The notes below the pieces were generated by a model. It ran no database searches. It was not told the origin of the DNA and saw nothing but the letters and a program-made list of their open reading frames with translations. 64,000 nt of DNA from contig NZ_JAPFBJ010000001.1 in the NCBI RefSeq assembly GCF_030867385.1, positions 1,178,001 through 1,242,000 on the forward strand, in the 5' to 3' direction. Positions 17,800 to 27,598 of the stretch are shown piece by piece. The DNA comes from Sphingobium sp. DEHP117 (GTDB lineage: Bacteria > Pseudomonadota > Alphaproteobacteria > Sphingomonadales > Sphingomonadaceae). Numbering within the stretch: position 1 is the stretch's first letter; each line of letters starts with the position of its first letter. Made by a program: the position numbers and the translations under genes.

Positions 17800-20064
17800 T
17801 CACGGTGTGAGAGCGGATGCGGCCCGGGGTATTCGGAGGCCTGGCTTCCAGACGTATGGCTGAAGGATCCACGGGTGACGATCACCTGCGGTGCGGACGC
17901 TCGTCCAGCGACCGCTCTCGAGATAGACGGCCACACCGCCGGTTTCGCCAAGGCGTTCGCGGTCCAGCTTGAGCCAGCGGGGCGTGCAGGCGGCGGGCAG
18001 GCGGCGGTCGCTCACAATGATGTCGGCGCGCGCGCACAGTTCGATCAGCGCTGCCCAGGGGAGCCGCACTCTGCTGTGGGTTGCGACGATGAGCCAGTCT
18101 CGCGACCGGCCATGGACCAGCGCCGAGCACATGTCGCGGCTGCACCGGGCGTTTGGAGCCTCGCTCAAGGCAAGCCAGGGCGCACCATCTTGCGCCGTTT
18201 CTGTATGGTCGGCTGTCCGGTTATGCTCCGCTGACTGAGCGCCGGTCGACCCCCGTGCCGGTGCCGCTGTGTCCCCCTCCCCCGCCGATTGCGCCAGCAC
18301 GTCTCGCACATAGTCTCCCGCCCGGCCGCGCAGCAGCGCCAGCGAACCATCCGCCTGCCGCAGCGCCATGTGCCGCCCGTCGCCCGTCACCAGCAGATCG
18401 GGCGCAGGCGCGGTCAACATCATGGCCGCGCCTGCGGCCAGCGGCACCCACCCCAAATGCCGCGCACGCCCCCGCCACAGCATCAGCCAGAGGCCGCCGA
18501 ATATCGCCAGCGCGAAAGCCGCCGACCCCGTAGGCGGAAGCGCCCAAACCGCCATGGGGGAGCGGGCCACGCCATGCGCCACCACCAGCAACGCGCCCAG
18601 CGCCTGCCCGGCCACCCACCACAGAGGCGCGCCCAGCCCCACCATATCCAGCGCCAGTGCGGCGGCCTCGGCAGGCATGATGACGAAGGTGGTGAGGGGG
18701 ATCGCAAGAAGATTGGCGAAGGCGCCAAGCGCGCCGGCCCGGTGGAAATGCGCCAGCGCGATCGGCATCAGTACCAGCTCCACCGCCAACCCGGTGACGA
18801 GCACGGCCGCCAGATGCCGCCATGCGCGCGCGACGAACCCCTCCTCTCGTGCCTGGAAATTGGCGCGAAACCAGCGTGATTCGGCGAGCGCCACGATCAC
18901 CGTCACCGCCGCGAAGCTCATCTGGAAGCTGGGGCCGATCATCGCTTCGGGCCAGAAGATCAGCACCACGCACGCCCCTGCCGCGACGAGGCGCAGGCTG
19001 ATCGCCTCGCGCCCGAGCGCTAGTCCCGCGAGCACCAGCAACGCGGCTACGCACGAACGCACCGTCGGCACCTGCGCGCCGGTGAAGAGCGTGTAGCCGA
19101 TGCCGGCTAGTGCGCCCGCCCCGGCCGCGACGAGCATCAGGTTGACGCGCAGTGCAAGCCCGGGGCTGAGCGCGAGCAGCCGGTAGAACAGGAAGATCAC
19201 TCCCGCGATGAGGGCCGAGACGTGCAGCCCGCTGATCGACAGGAGATGCGCGAGGCCGCTGCGCCGCATCGCCTCCTGATCCGCCTCGCTGATCGCGCCT
19301 TGATCTCCGGTCGCCAGCGCGGCGGCGATACCGCCCTCGCCGCCCGGCAGCTGCGCGCGGATATGACGCGACAGATCGGCCCGCCACGCGGCAAGACCAT
19401 CGGGCGCGGCCGGGCTCAGCACCTGCACGGGCGGCAGGGCCTTGCCGGTGGCGCCGATGCCCGAAAAATAGGCCTGCAGGGCAAAATCATAGGCACCCGG
19501 CACGGCGGCCTCGGCCGGTGGGAGCAGCCGCGCACGCACGGCGACCAGCGCGCCAGCGCCGATTGCCCCTTGCGGCGGCATATCGGCTTCAGCGACGTTG
19601 AGGCGCACCCGCGCGGGCAGGCCCTCCGCCCCTACCGGCGCGAGCAGAAGACGGTTGCGGCCGAGCGCAGGCTGAGCCTCGACCGCCATTACCCGCGCCT
19701 CGAACGCGGCATGAACGGGGCGCCGGAGCGGCGGCTCTCCCACCAACAGTGCCTTGGCCCAGATGAGCACGCAGCCAGCCGCCATCAGCAGCCCCGCCCC
19801 GACGAGCGCCGCGCGCACCCGTCCCGCCGGGACCAGCGCCTGCGCGGTGAGCGCCGCAATGCAACACGACAGGATCCAGCCCAGCCACAGCGCCGGGCCG
19901 GTGAGGCCGAACCAGGCGGCTATCCCTGCACCCAGCGGCACCGGAAGCCACAGGCCAATCCGCTCCCGCTCCGTCTCGAACCAGCTTTCCAGTTTCGTCA
20001 TGGCGGCGCGGCCCGCTAAAATAGGGTGCGGTGCAACATCAGTTTGTAGTAGACGGGAAGCCAT
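17800..20064 (-). CDS. comEC: ComEC/Rec2-type DNA-uptake channel protein
   Basis: A polytopic inner-membrane protein of about 750 residues related to ComEC, which carries single-stranded DNA across the inner membrane in natural transformation. The N-terminal DUF4131-like region is followed by the Competence domain with LAHLLSISGLHVSALIAG and a series of helices. The C-terminal soluble region (LLVTGDGRHMALRQADG onward) aligns with the end of the domain but lacks the metallo-beta-lactamase HxHxDH motif. The start is uncertain: ATG 20064 (MASRLLQTDV) or ATG 20001 (MTKLESWFE); the longest frame would run into gltX. Transcribed divergently from gltX. Confidence 0.88.
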   Translation of the reverse strand: MASRLLQTDVAPHPILAGRAAMTKLESWFETERERIGLWLPVPLGAGIAAWFGLTGPALWLGWILSCCIAALTAQALVPAGRVRAALVGAGLLMAAGCVLIWAKALLVGEPPLRRPVHAAFEARVMAVEAQPALGRNRLLLAPVGAEGLPARVRLNVAEADMPPQGAIGAGALVAVRARLLPPAEAAVPGAYDFALQAYFSGIGATGKALPPVQVLSPAAPDGLAAWRADLSRHIRAQLPGGEGGIAAALATGDQGAISEADQEAMRRSGLAHLLSISGLHVSALIAGVIFLFYRLLALSPGLALRVNLMLVAAGAGALAGIGYTLFTGAQVPTVRSCVAALLVLAGLALGREAISLRLVAAGACVVLIFWPEAMIGPSFQMSFAAVTVIVALAESRWFRANFQAREEGFVARAWRHLAAVLVTGLAVELVLMPIALAHFHRAGALGAFANLLAIPLTTFVIMPAEAAALALDMVGLGAPLWWVAGQALGALLVVAHGVARSPMAVWALPPTGSAAFALAIFGGLWLMLWRGRARHLGWVPLAAGAAMMLTAPAPDLLVTGDGRHMALRQADGSLALLRGRAGDYVRDVLAQSAGEGDTAAPARGSTGAQSAEHNRTADHTETAQDGAPWLALSEAPNARCSRDMCSALVHGRSRDWLIVATHSRVRLPWAALIELCARADIIVSDRRLPAACTPRWLKLDRERLGETGGVAVYLESGRWTSVRTAGDRHPWILQPYVWKPGLRIPRAASALTP

Positions 20065-20168
20065 GCTAGGGGCGCCAGAATCCTTGCACAGGGTCGCATT
20101 GCCGCACCGTGACCGGAAACGATGCGACCAGCCATAAGCCGGGATGAGGACTGTCGGAGAAAAGTCGA

Positions 20169-21605
20169 GTGAACGCAACCGGAGAAAAAAGGCCAGTCGT
20201 TACGCGGTTCGCGCCTTCGCCGACCGGCTATCTCCACATCGGCGGCGCCCGTACCGCACTGTTCAACTGGTTGTTTGCGCGCCATCATGGCGGCACCTAT
20301 CTACTACGGATCGAGGATACCGACCGCGCCCGCTCCACCGATGCGGCGATCGAGGCGATCCTCGACGGGCTGGGCTGGCTCGGCCTTTCGAGCGAGCAGC
20401 CACCCGTTTATCAGTTTTCCCGCGCGGCGCGCCATGCCGAGGTTGCGCATACGCTGCTCGACGCAGGGCATGCGTACAAGTGCTTTGCGACGCCCGAGGA
20501 ACTGGCGGAGCTGCGGGAGCAGCAGCGCGCAGCCAAGCAGCCCATGCGCTATGACGGCCGCTGGCGCGACCGCGACCCGGCAGAAGGCGGCGACAAGCCT
20601 TATGTCATCCGCCTCAAGGCCCCGCGCGAGGGCGAGACGGTGATCGAGGATGCCGTGCAGGGGCGCGTGACCGTGCGCAACGCAGAGCTGGACGACATGA
20701 TCCTGCTGCGCTCCGATGGCACGCCGACCTATATGCTCGCGGTGGTGGTGGACGATCATGACATGGGCGTCACCCATGTGATCCGGGGCGACGATCATCT
20801 CAACAACGCCTTCCGGCAGCTCGGCATCATCAAGGCTATGGGCTGGCCCGAGCCTATCTACGCGCACATTCCGCTGATCCATGGCGCGGATGGGGCGAAG
20901 CTTTCCAAGCGACATGGCGCAATGGGCGTGGATGCCTATCGCGACGAGCTGGGCATGCTGCCCGAGGCGGTGTGCAATTATCTGCTGCGCCTCGGCTGGG
21001 GCCATGGCGACGAGGAGATCATCGACCGCGAGCGCGCGATCGAGCTGTTCGATCTCGCCGGAGTAGGCCGCTCGCCCTCGCGATTTGACCTCAAGAAGCT
21101 GGAAAACCTCAACGGCCATTATATCCGCGAGGCGGACGACGCGCGCCTTGCCGATCTGGTTGCCCCACGGGTTGCGGCGCTGATCGGCCGGGCGCTGAGC
21201 GAGGCCGAGGTGGAAAAGCTGACGACGGCGATGGCCGGCCTGAAGCCCCGCGCAAAGACGCTGCACGAAATCGCCGACGGTGCGCTCTTCCTCTTCGCCC
21301 AGCGCCCGCTGGTGCCTGATGACAAGGCGATGGCGCTGCTGGACGACGCCGGGACCGACCTGGTGGCGCAATGCCACAGAGCATTGGAAAATATTGACGA
21401 TTGGTCGCTATCCGCCATCGAGGAGCGTATACGCGGGGTTGCGGAAACGGCCGAACTCGGGTTAGGAAAGGTGGCGCAACCGTTGCGCGCGGCCCTCACC
21501 GGCCGCACAACCTCCCCCGGAATTTTCGATGTCCTGTTCCTTCTCGGCAAGGAAGAGGTTTTGGCAAGACTTGATGACGCCTCTGCACTGGGCGTCCAAG
21601 GGTAA
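20169..21605 (+). CDS. gltX: Glutamyl-tRNA synthetase
   Basis: A 478-residue class I aminoacyl-tRNA synthetase charging tRNA-Glu. The HIGH motif appears as [17 protein letters not shown] and the KMSKS loop as [14 protein letters not shown] at 20169 is the start, with GGAG nine bases upstream. Alphaproteobacteria often have two GltX proteins, one charging tRNA-Gln as well; which this is cannot be decided here. It is followed by gltA 17 bases later. Confidence 0.96.
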   Translation: MNATGEKRPVVTRFAPSPTGYLHIGGARTALFNWLFARHHGGTYLLRIEDTDRARSTDAAIEAILDGLGWLGLSSEQPPVYQFSRAARHAEVAHTLLDAGHAYKCFATPEELAELREQQRAAKQPMRYDGRWRDRDPAEGGDKPYVIRLKAPREGETVIEDAVQGRVTVRNAELDDMILLRSDGTPTYMLAVVVDDHDMGVTHVIRGDDHLNNAFRQLGIIKAMGWPEPIYAHIPLIHGADGAKLSKRHGAMGVDAYRDELGMLPEAVCNYLLRLGWGHGDEEIIDRERAIELFDLAGVGRSPSRFDLKKLENLNGHYIREADDARLADLVAPRVAALIGRALSEAEVEKLTTAMAGLKPRAKTLHEIADGALFLFAQRPLVPDDKAMALLDDAGTDLVAQCHRALENIDDWSLSAIEERIRGVAETAELGLGKVAQPLRAALTGRTTSPGIFDVLFLLGKEEVLARLDDASALGVQG

Positions 21606-21622
21606 AGACAGGGAGACAATAA

Positions 21623-22909
21623 ATGGCGGGCAATTCGGCAAAGATCGAGGCAGGTGGCGGCACGCATGATTATGCGGTGCTCGACGGGTCGGTAGGACCT
21701 CAGGTAATCGACATCCGCAAGCTGTATGCGGATACCGGCATGTTCACCTACGATCCCGGTTTCACCTCCACCGCGAGCTGCGACTCCGGCCTTACCTATA
21801 TCGACGGTGACCAGGGCATCCTGCTGCATCGCGGTTATCCGATCGATCAGCTCGCCGAGCAGTCCAGCTTCATGGAGGTGGCCTATCTGCTGCTGAATGG
21901 CGAACTGCCCGACAAGGCCACGCTGGACAGCTTCGTCACGACGATCAGCCGCCATACGATGGTGCACGAGCAGCTCACCACCTTCTATCGCGGCTTCCGC
22001 CGCGACGCGCACCCGATGGCGATCATGTGCGGCGTGGTGGGCGCGCTTTCGGCGTTCTATCATGACTCGACCGACATCAATGACCCGCTCCAGCGCAAGA
22101 TCGCGAGCCATCGCCTGATCGCCAAGATGCCGACTTTGGCGGCGATGGCGTATAAATATTCGGTCGGCCAGCCGTTCGTCTATCCGCGCAACGACCTCTC
22201 CTACACCGCCAACTTCCTGCGCATGACTTTCTCGGTCCCGGCGGAAGAATATATTCCCGATCCGGTGATCGTCGACGCGATGGACAAGATTTTCATCCTC
22301 CACGCCGACCATGAGCAGAACGCCTCAACATCGACCGTGCGTCTTGCAGGCTCTTCGGGCGCGAACCCGTTTGCCTGTATCGCGGCCGGCATCGCCTGCC
22401 TGTGGGGCCCGGCGCACGGCGGCGCCAACGAAGCGGCGCTCAACATGCTGCGTGAGATCGGCACGGTGGACAAGATCCCTGAATATATCGCCCGCGCCAA
22501 GAACAAGGACGATCCGTTCCGCCTGATGGGCTTTGGCCACCGCGTCTACAAGAACTACGATCCGCGCGCGACCGTGATGCAGAAGACCGCGAAGGATGTG
22601 CTCGAAAAGCTGGGCGTGAAGGATCCGATCTTCGATGTCGCGAAGGAGCTGGAACAGATTGCGCTCAATGACCCCTATTTCATCGAGAAGAAGCTCTATC
22701 CGAATGTGGACTTCTATTCGGGCGTGATCCTCTCGGCGATCGGCTTCCCGACCGACATGTTCACCGTGCTGTTCGCGCTCGCGCGCACAGTCGGCTGGGT
22801 GGCGCAGTGGAACGAGATGATCTCCGACCCCGCGCAGAAGATCGGCCGCCCGCGCCAGCTGTACACCGGCCCGACGCAGCGCGACTATGTACCGGTCGAC
22901 AAGCGCTAA
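21623..22909 (+). CDS. gltA: Citrate synthase (type II)
   Basis: The 428-residue enzyme condenses acetyl-CoA and oxaloacetate to enter the TCA cycle. It shows the type II N-terminal domain ([20 protein letters not shown]), the catalytic region [19 protein letters not shown] with [13 protein letters not shown], and the active-site histidine in [15 protein letters not shown]. It is preceded by GGGAGA and followed by a strong terminator. Confidence 0.97.
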   Translation: MAGNSAKIEAGGGTHDYAVLDGSVGPQVIDIRKLYADTGMFTYDPGFTSTASCDSGLTYIDGDQGILLHRGYPIDQLAEQSSFMEVAYLLLNGELPDKATLDSFVTTISRHTMVHEQLTTFYRGFRRDAHPMAIMCGVVGALSAFYHDSTDINDPLQRKIASHRLIAKMPTLAAMAYKYSVGQPFVYPRNDLSYTANFLRMTFSVPAEEYIPDPVIVDAMDKIFILHADHEQNASTSTVRLAGSSGANPFACIAAGIACLWGPAHGGANEAALNMLREIGTVDKIPEYIARAKNKDDPFRLMGFGHRVYKNYDPRATVMQKTAKDVLEKLGVKDPIFDVAKELEQIALNDPYFIEKKLYPNVDFYSGVILSAIGFPTDMFTVLFALARTVGWVAQWNEMISDPAQKIGRPRQLYTGPTQRDYVPVDKR

Positions 22910-22935
22910 GCTGGTTTTCTGATGGTATTCAGGAA

Positions 22936-22965
22936 GGGTCGGCCCGACGGGCCGGCCCTTTTTTT
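22936..22965 (+). terminator. Rho-independent terminator of gltA
   Basis: GGGTCGGCCC and GGGCCGGCCC (one G-T pair) form a ten-base stem around GAC, followed by seven T residues, 27 bases after the gltA stop. Confidence 0.9.
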
Positions 22966-23028
22966 GCCTGCTTCCGCGCGTGACCCCATTCTGCTAACCT
23001 TCCTTCAAACAGGAGAGTGGAGGGACGA

Positions 23029-23424
23029 ATGGCTACGGAATTGACGATCCTTGCCTGGGCGGGAGTGTTGCTGCTGGTTCATATTTTCGCCGCCGGAAAC
23101 GCGAAGACCAAACAATATGGCGTGCAATGGAATGTTGGCCCGCGTGACGGCGAATTGCCGCCGCTGTCGCCTGTCGCCGGTCGACTGGTGCGCGCGCAGG
23201 CCAATTATATGGAAACCCTGCCTCTCGCGATCATCGCGTTGGCCGGGGTGGTTATCGCAGGGCGTGCATCGGAGCTTACGGCGCTGGCCGGCTGGGTCTG
23301 GCTGGGGGCGCGGGTCGTCTACCTTCCGATTTATGCCATGGGCATTCCGGTGCTGCGCTCGGTGGCATTCCTCGTTAGCCTCGCCGCGCTGCTGACGGTG
23401 CTGTGGCCGCTAATTTTCGGTTGA
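23029..23424 (+). CDS. MAPEG family membrane protein
   Basis: A 131-residue protein with four hydrophobic segments and the MAPEG-like GPRDGELPPLSPVAGRLVRAQANYMETLPLAII arrangement, in which the R-x-x-x-N-x-x-E motif (RAQANYMETLP) is clear. The family includes membrane glutathione S-transferases and eicosanoid enzymes; bacterial members are mostly uncharacterised. ATG 23029 is chosen because GGAGGGACG precedes it. The 3' end overlaps the convergent kinase gene by 15 bases. Confidence 0.85.
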   Translation: MATELTILAWAGVLLLVHIFAAGNAKTKQYGVQWNVGPRDGELPPLSPVAGRLVRAQANYMETLPLAIIALAGVVIAGRASELTALAGWVWLGARVVYLPIYAMGIPVLRSVAFLVSLAALLTVLWPLIFG

Positions 23425-24771
23425 GGGTTCGGGTGCCACGGGCAGGCTGAGGACAAAGCGCGCACCCTGCCCGGGTGCGCTCTCTATCGTAATGTCCCCG
23501 CCCATCGCCCGCGCAAGGCGGCGGGAGATGTAGAGACCGAGGCCGGTGCCCGCCGTATCGTCGCGGCCCAGACGCTCGAACTTTTCGAACACGCGCTCAT
23601 GATCCTCATGCGCGATGCCGCGGCCCTGATCGGCAACGACGAGGGTGGCGGTTTCGTCGGTTGCCTCGGCGCGCAGCCAGATCGTCGACTGTTCCGGCGA
23701 ATAGCGCACCGCATTGCCGAGCAGGTTGACCGCGATCTGAAGCGCGCGGCGGAACTCGCCGATGGCTGGCGCGGTCTCGTCTGCCTTCGGAGCCTCGATG
23801 CGCAGGCCCCTGTCCGCCGCCTTGACGCCAAGGAGCCCTGCGGCGCGGCGGGCTATGTCCGCCAGATCGATCTCCTCGCGCGCGACGGTGAAATTGGGCC
23901 GGTCGATCGCCTGCAGATCGGCAAGGTCGTCAACCAGCTCCATCAGATGCCGCCCGGCGTCGGCAATATCGGCGGCATAGGCGGCGTAATCGCCACGAAT
24001 AGGTCCTTCGACCCGGCTGCGGATCGTCTCTGCATTGGCGATGATACGGGTGAGTGGCTGGCGCAGCGCAAGGTCCAGCCGTTTGCCGAAATCGGGCAAA
24101 GTCGGTTGATGCGCGGAAGCCGGGCCGGGCGGCGGCGCGTGCGCAGGCTCTTCCTCTACCAGGCTCGCCTTGCCGCGATAGCCGAGGAAGGCGCCATCCG
24201 CATCGAACAGCGGATGACCGGAGAGGATCACGCTCCGCGCGTTCGGGGCGCCGCGCGCCTCCAGCCCGAAAAAAGACTGCTGCGCGGCGATGGCAGCCGC
24301 AAGTGCGTGAGACTGGCCGCTACCCTCCGGGAAAATCGCGGCGAACTCATCCCCCGCCGCAACGAAATCGAGGGTGTCGCCGGGATGGAGGAAGCGCATC
24401 TGCGCATCGGTGCGCCACTCGCCACCCTCTGCCGCAAGCGCGATCTCGGCCGCGCGCAAGGCAGCGGTGTCGTTTGACGGAACATGGGGCGATTCTTGCC
24501 ATTCGGAAAAGCCCAGCTCTACCCCGCCCGCGACCGGCCGCGCGCGCACCCAAAGGCGGATGTCGATCTGCTCGCCACCGATGAGCAACGGCCGCGCGAT
24601 CAGGATGTCCAGCCGCCGCGCGAGGCGGGCCACCGCCGCGATCTGGGGCACGGCGATACGCCCGTCGGCAGCGCCGCCGGCCTGCGCCTGAAGCCGCAGG
24701 ATCGGTTCGTCCGCGCTGAGGATGCGGTCCGCACTGTCGAGCCGAAGCAGGAGAGCACCCGCGCCCGGCAT
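23410..24771 (-). CDS. PAS-domain histidine-kinase-like protein lacking the H-box histidine
   Basis: A 453-residue soluble protein. A PAS-like region ends in LFDADGAFLGYRGKASLV, then a dimerisation/phosphoacceptor-like helix FGKRLDLALRQPLTRI, then a full HATPase domain: N-box NLLGNAVRYSP, G1 VVADQGRGIAHED, F-box VFEKFERL and G2 GTGLGLYISRRLARAMGG. In the H-box the position of the phosphorylated histidine (SHELRTPL in ordinary kinases) is leucine (DLALRQPL, residue about 234). The ATP site is intact but the usual phosphorylation site appears missing, as in DivL-like proteins. ATG 24771, with GGAG upstream, starts one base after the stop of the preceding gene, so the two are coupled. Confidence 0.82.
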   Translation of the reverse strand: MPGAGALLLRLDSADRILSADEPILRLQAQAGGAADGRIAVPQIAAVARLARRLDILIARPLLIGGEQIDIRLWVRARPVAGGVELGFSEWQESPHVPSNDTAALRAAEIALAAEGGEWRTDAQMRFLHPGDTLDFVAAGDEFAAIFPEGSGQSHALAAAIAAQQSFFGLEARGAPNARSVILSGHPLFDADGAFLGYRGKASLVEEEPAHAPPPGPASAHQPTLPDFGKRLDLALRQPLTRIIANAETIRSRVEGPIRGDYAAYAADIADAGRHLMELVDDLADLQAIDRPNFTVAREEIDLADIARRAAGLLGVKAADRGLRIEAPKADETAPAIGEFRRALQIAVNLLGNAVRYSPEQSTIWLRAEATDETATLVVADQGRGIAHEDHERVFEKFERLGRDDTAGTGLGLYISRRLARAMGGDITIESAPGQGARFVLSLPVAPEPSTEN

Positions 24772-24772
24772 G

Positions 24773-25822
24773 TCAGGCTCCACAGGCCGGGGAACGCCGC
24801 GCCGAGACAGCAGCAAGCCGTGTGCGCAAGGGGGCGGACAGGCTCAACCCGGCAACGGCGGCGCGCGCTTGCTTTAACGTCATCCCTTCATAGTCGTCGG
24901 CATAATCGACCAGCACCGAATCACCCACTCCACGCGCCACACTCCGGCGCCCTAGCACGAGGCGCACGGCGACCTCACGCGGGAATTGCGCGGCGCGGCA
25001 GAGCGTGAACAGCGCCATTTCCTCGGCCTCGACGACATGGCGGACAAGGCAGCGCAGATCGACCCCGAGCCGATCCGCCATGACGGCAAACAGCGCAAGC
25101 ACCTGACGCTGGCGCGCGAGAGTGAGCAGCATATCGGCATCATTCGGCACGCCATGCAGCCGATGGGCGAGCAGCGCCGCCTGTGCAAAGGGCATATGCT
25201 GTTCGTCATGCCGGGTCAGCAACGCCACGCAGGCCTGATCGATCGCCTGCATATCCTCGGCGGGCGCGGCGTCCGCGATGAGGGCGCCCACGGTCCACAC
25301 CAGATCCGGCATCGCCTCGGCAGGCAGATCCGCGCGCATCGGCAGGTCGTCGGGCCCCGCATCGGCCCAGCCCGATTGCGCCAGCGCCAGCGCGGCGACG
25401 AAGTCCGCCACCGCTTGTGGAAGAGGCGACGTGGCCGGATGCTCGGCAGGATCGGCAAGCATCGGATCCCGCGCCATCAGCCCGATGGCCGCGCGGTCTC
25501 GCATATCTGCGAGCAGGGCGTCGTCTATCAAAGCGGGATCGGCCTGCACGCGCGGCCAGCACACCGCATCGGGCAGGCGCGCATCGAAATCCGCCCCCAG
25601 CTCCAGCCGCAGCGCCATTTCGACGGAAGAAAGGCAGCCGCCGATGTGCCGCCGCGTGCGCGCAATGAGAGCGTCGCTCCAGCGCATGGCGCGCCCGCCA
25701 AAACAACGCTGGAGAAACAGCGCGTTGCGCGTGGCCTCACCCTCGCCGCCCGGGGTTCCGGACGCCAAGGCGCTGTGCCAGAGGGAATTCGGCCGGTCTT
25801 GCTCCGGCAATGGCGCGCTCAT
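24773..25822 (-). CDS. Uncharacterised alphaproteobacterial protein, probably DUF2336
   Basis: A 349-residue soluble, helix-rich protein. The segments RQRQVLALFAVMADRLGVD and EAEEMALFTLCRAAQFPREVAVRLVLGR look like the repeated helices of DUF2336 proteins, which are common in Alphaproteobacteria and often lie near signalling genes; the assignment is from memory and tentative. ATG 25822 (MSAPLPEQDRPNSLW) is preferred to the longest frame, whose first 79 residues look like non-coding translation. Its stop lies one base from the start of the kinase-like gene. Confidence 0.6.
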   Translation of the reverse strand: MSAPLPEQDRPNSLWHSALASGTPGGEGEATRNALFLQRCFGGRAMRWSDALIARTRRHIGGCLSSVEMALRLELGADFDARLPDAVCWPRVQADPALIDDALLADMRDRAAIGLMARDPMLADPAEHPATSPLPQAVADFVAALALAQSGWADAGPDDLPMRADLPAEAMPDLVWTVGALIADAAPAEDMQAIDQACVALLTRHDEQHMPFAQAALLAHRLHGVPNDADMLLTLARQRQVLALFAVMADRLGVDLRCLVRHVVEAEEMALFTLCRAAQFPREVAVRLVLGRRSVARGVGDSVLVDYADDYEGMTLKQARAAVAGLSLSAPLRTRLAAVSARRSPACGA

Positions 25823-25911
25823 GCTGCGATGTGTAGCGCAACGCAGTAAATATAGGCTAAACCTTGAGCCGTCCGGCTCGCAGCCCATGTGGGACTGTAT
25901 ATCAAACAACC

Positions 25912-27093
25912 CTAAAGCGGGTTTCGCGGGTGGTCGTTCAGCAGCATCGCCACAAGCGACAGCAGCGCAAGGAGCGCGGCGAGCGCCAGTGCGGCATCGA
26001 ACTGGCCGGTAAGGGCGCCAAGGAACAGCAGCAACAGCGCCGATCCGGGGGTGGCCCAAGCCCAGAGCGGCAGGCCGGTGGTCCGTCCCCGCCCCGCCAG
26101 AACGGTCGCGGTACCGCTCAGGATCGCGAGGTGGAGGCCGTTCGACCAGTCACCCTGCTTCGCGCCCAGCGCCACCATGCCCAGAGCGAGCACTAGAGGC
26201 AGTGCCAGTTCCGTCAGCGCGCCTTTGCCATGATGTTGGCCCAGCGCCGCGATCTGGCGCGCGACCATATCGACCGCGAGGGCCGCGATCAGCAGAAGCA
26301 GCGGCAATATGGTCCACCCCGGCACGATGGCCAGCAGCCCAAGAGCCGCCACGGCCAACGCCCCGGACCGGATATGCGCGGCGGAGATCTGCATGCGCAG
26401 AAGGTGTGTCGCCACCATGCGCGCCGGGCGTTGCAGCAGATAATGCTCGGCCCCCGCGCTGCCCGCCAGCGGTGCGGCGGCGAGCGAGCGCCCAACGAGA
26501 TCGGCCGTATCCTGCCGCTCGACCAGAGCGACCCGTCCCTCCGCGATGTCGGTCGGCTCCACCACTATGCGATGCGGCGCGTTCTGCACCACGGCGCGCA
26601 TCAGGGTGAGCACCACATCCCAGTCACCGATCAGATCGAGCGTGTTGAACAGGGTATGGGGTGCGACGCGCGCCAGCCCGGCCCAGCGATGCTGCGCATC
26701 GATCCGCTCCAGATGGGCGGTGGCGGGGTCATCCTGCGCCACCAGCAGCGCATTGCCCTCGGCCCGCCCCAATTGCGCGACATAGGCCTGATCGACGACC
26801 GCGCCGTCGGCGAAGAGGAGGACGTCGCTCTCTCGCGGCAGTTGGCGCAACAGGCTCGGCATGTCGCGGATGAGATGAAGCTGTGCCCCGCCGGCGGCAA
26901 ACTGATCGACCATGCGCGAGAGGGACGGTGTCACCGCGTCGATCATCACGAAAATGTGGGTCGCGCCCGCCTGTATCGCCTGCCGCGCCTGATATTCGAC
27001 CAGCGTCTGGGCCGCGAACACGATCTGCGCGCGGGGCACCCCCGGCCTGTCGGAAGAGGGCGCGAGGGCAGAAAGGATCGCGGCGAGAGGCAT
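25912..27093 (-). CDS. Nucleotidyltransferase-like plus CDP-alcohol-transferase-like membrane protein (degenerate)
   Basis: A 393-residue protein of two parts. The first 170 residues look like an alpha/beta nucleotide-sugar-transferase fold (FVMIDAVTPSLSRMVDQ, SDVLLFADGAVVDQAYV, GNALLVAQDDPATAHLERID). Then come AEHYLLQRPARMVATHLLRM and five or six membrane helices. This order recalls bifunctional inositol-phosphate cytidylyltransferase/phosphatidyltransferases. However, I find neither a nucleotidyltransferase G-G-x-G-T-R loop nor the CDP-alcohol motif DGxxAR...G...D...D, so it is probably a degenerate relative. Start 27093 is preferred; 27147 is possible. Upstream is the Hpt-like gene. Confidence 0.5.
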   Translation of the reverse strand: MPLAAILSALAPSSDRPGVPRAQIVFAAQTLVEYQARQAIQAGATHIFVMIDAVTPSLSRMVDQFAAGGAQLHLIRDMPSLLRQLPRESDVLLFADGAVVDQAYVAQLGRAEGNALLVAQDDPATAHLERIDAQHRWAGLARVAPHTLFNTLDLIGDWDVVLTLMRAVVQNAPHRIVVEPTDIAEGRVALVERQDTADLVGRSLAAAPLAGSAGAEHYLLQRPARMVATHLLRMQISAAHIRSGALAVAALGLLAIVPGWTILPLLLLIAALAVDMVARQIAALGQHHGKGALTELALPLVLALGMVALGAKQGDWSNGLHLAILSGTATVLAGRGRTTGLPLWAWATPGSALLLLFLGALTGQFDAALALAALLALLSLVAMLLNDHPRNPL

Positions 27094-27195
27094 GAAATAT
27101 TGTGAGGTCCGGTTGCAGGTGGAAATGGCCCGCAACCTTCGCAACATGGAGCGCGATATGCAAGAGGCGGCGCGCAGCCGCCTGTACGATGGAAA

Positions 27196-27498
27196 TCAGT
27201 CTGCGGCGAGCGAGGCGAGCGCGGAGCGCAGGCGGCGCAGGATCTTCTCGTCGCCCGGTGCGGATCCCTGCGCCTGTTCGATCAGCGCGATCATGTGGAC
27301 AACGCCGAAGCTGCCGCTCAGCCCCTTGAGGCGCCAGAGCGCCAGATGCCAGGCGGATTCGTCGGCCGCGCGGGCCAGCAGATCGATCTGCCGGTCGGCA
27401 CTCTCGAGAAACGCACGGCGCAGGTCGCGGACAAGGGAGGCGTCGTCGCCCACCGCCGCGGCCAGAGCCATATTGAGGTTTCCGCCTTCAAAAGCCAT
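27196..27498 (-). CDS. Hpt-domain-like protein lacking the phospho-accepting histidine
   Basis: A 100-residue four-helix protein similar to histidine phosphotransfer domains: AVGDDASLVRDLRRAFLESADRQIDLL, then ALWRLKGLSGSFGVVHMIALIEQAQ. In true Hpt domains the phosphorylated residue is the His of H-x-L-K-G; here that position is Trp (WRLKG, residue 55). A histidine four residues earlier (H51) is not in the usual place. It precedes the membrane-protein, DUF2336-like and kinase-like genes on the same strand and is divergent from the coiled-coil gene. Confidence 0.68.
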   Translation of the reverse strand: MAFEGGNLNMALAAAVGDDASLVRDLRRAFLESADRQIDLLARAADESAWHLALWRLKGLSGSFGVVHMIALIEQAQGSAPGDEKILRRLRSALASLAAD

Positions 27499-27598
27499 GG
27501 GTGGACCCTAGCCGATCGCGGTTAACAAGCGGTTGCAAATAGGCGTTTGCTGCGCGAAAAAAGCTGCTACAGTCCGCGGCTGAAACGGGGAAGATATC

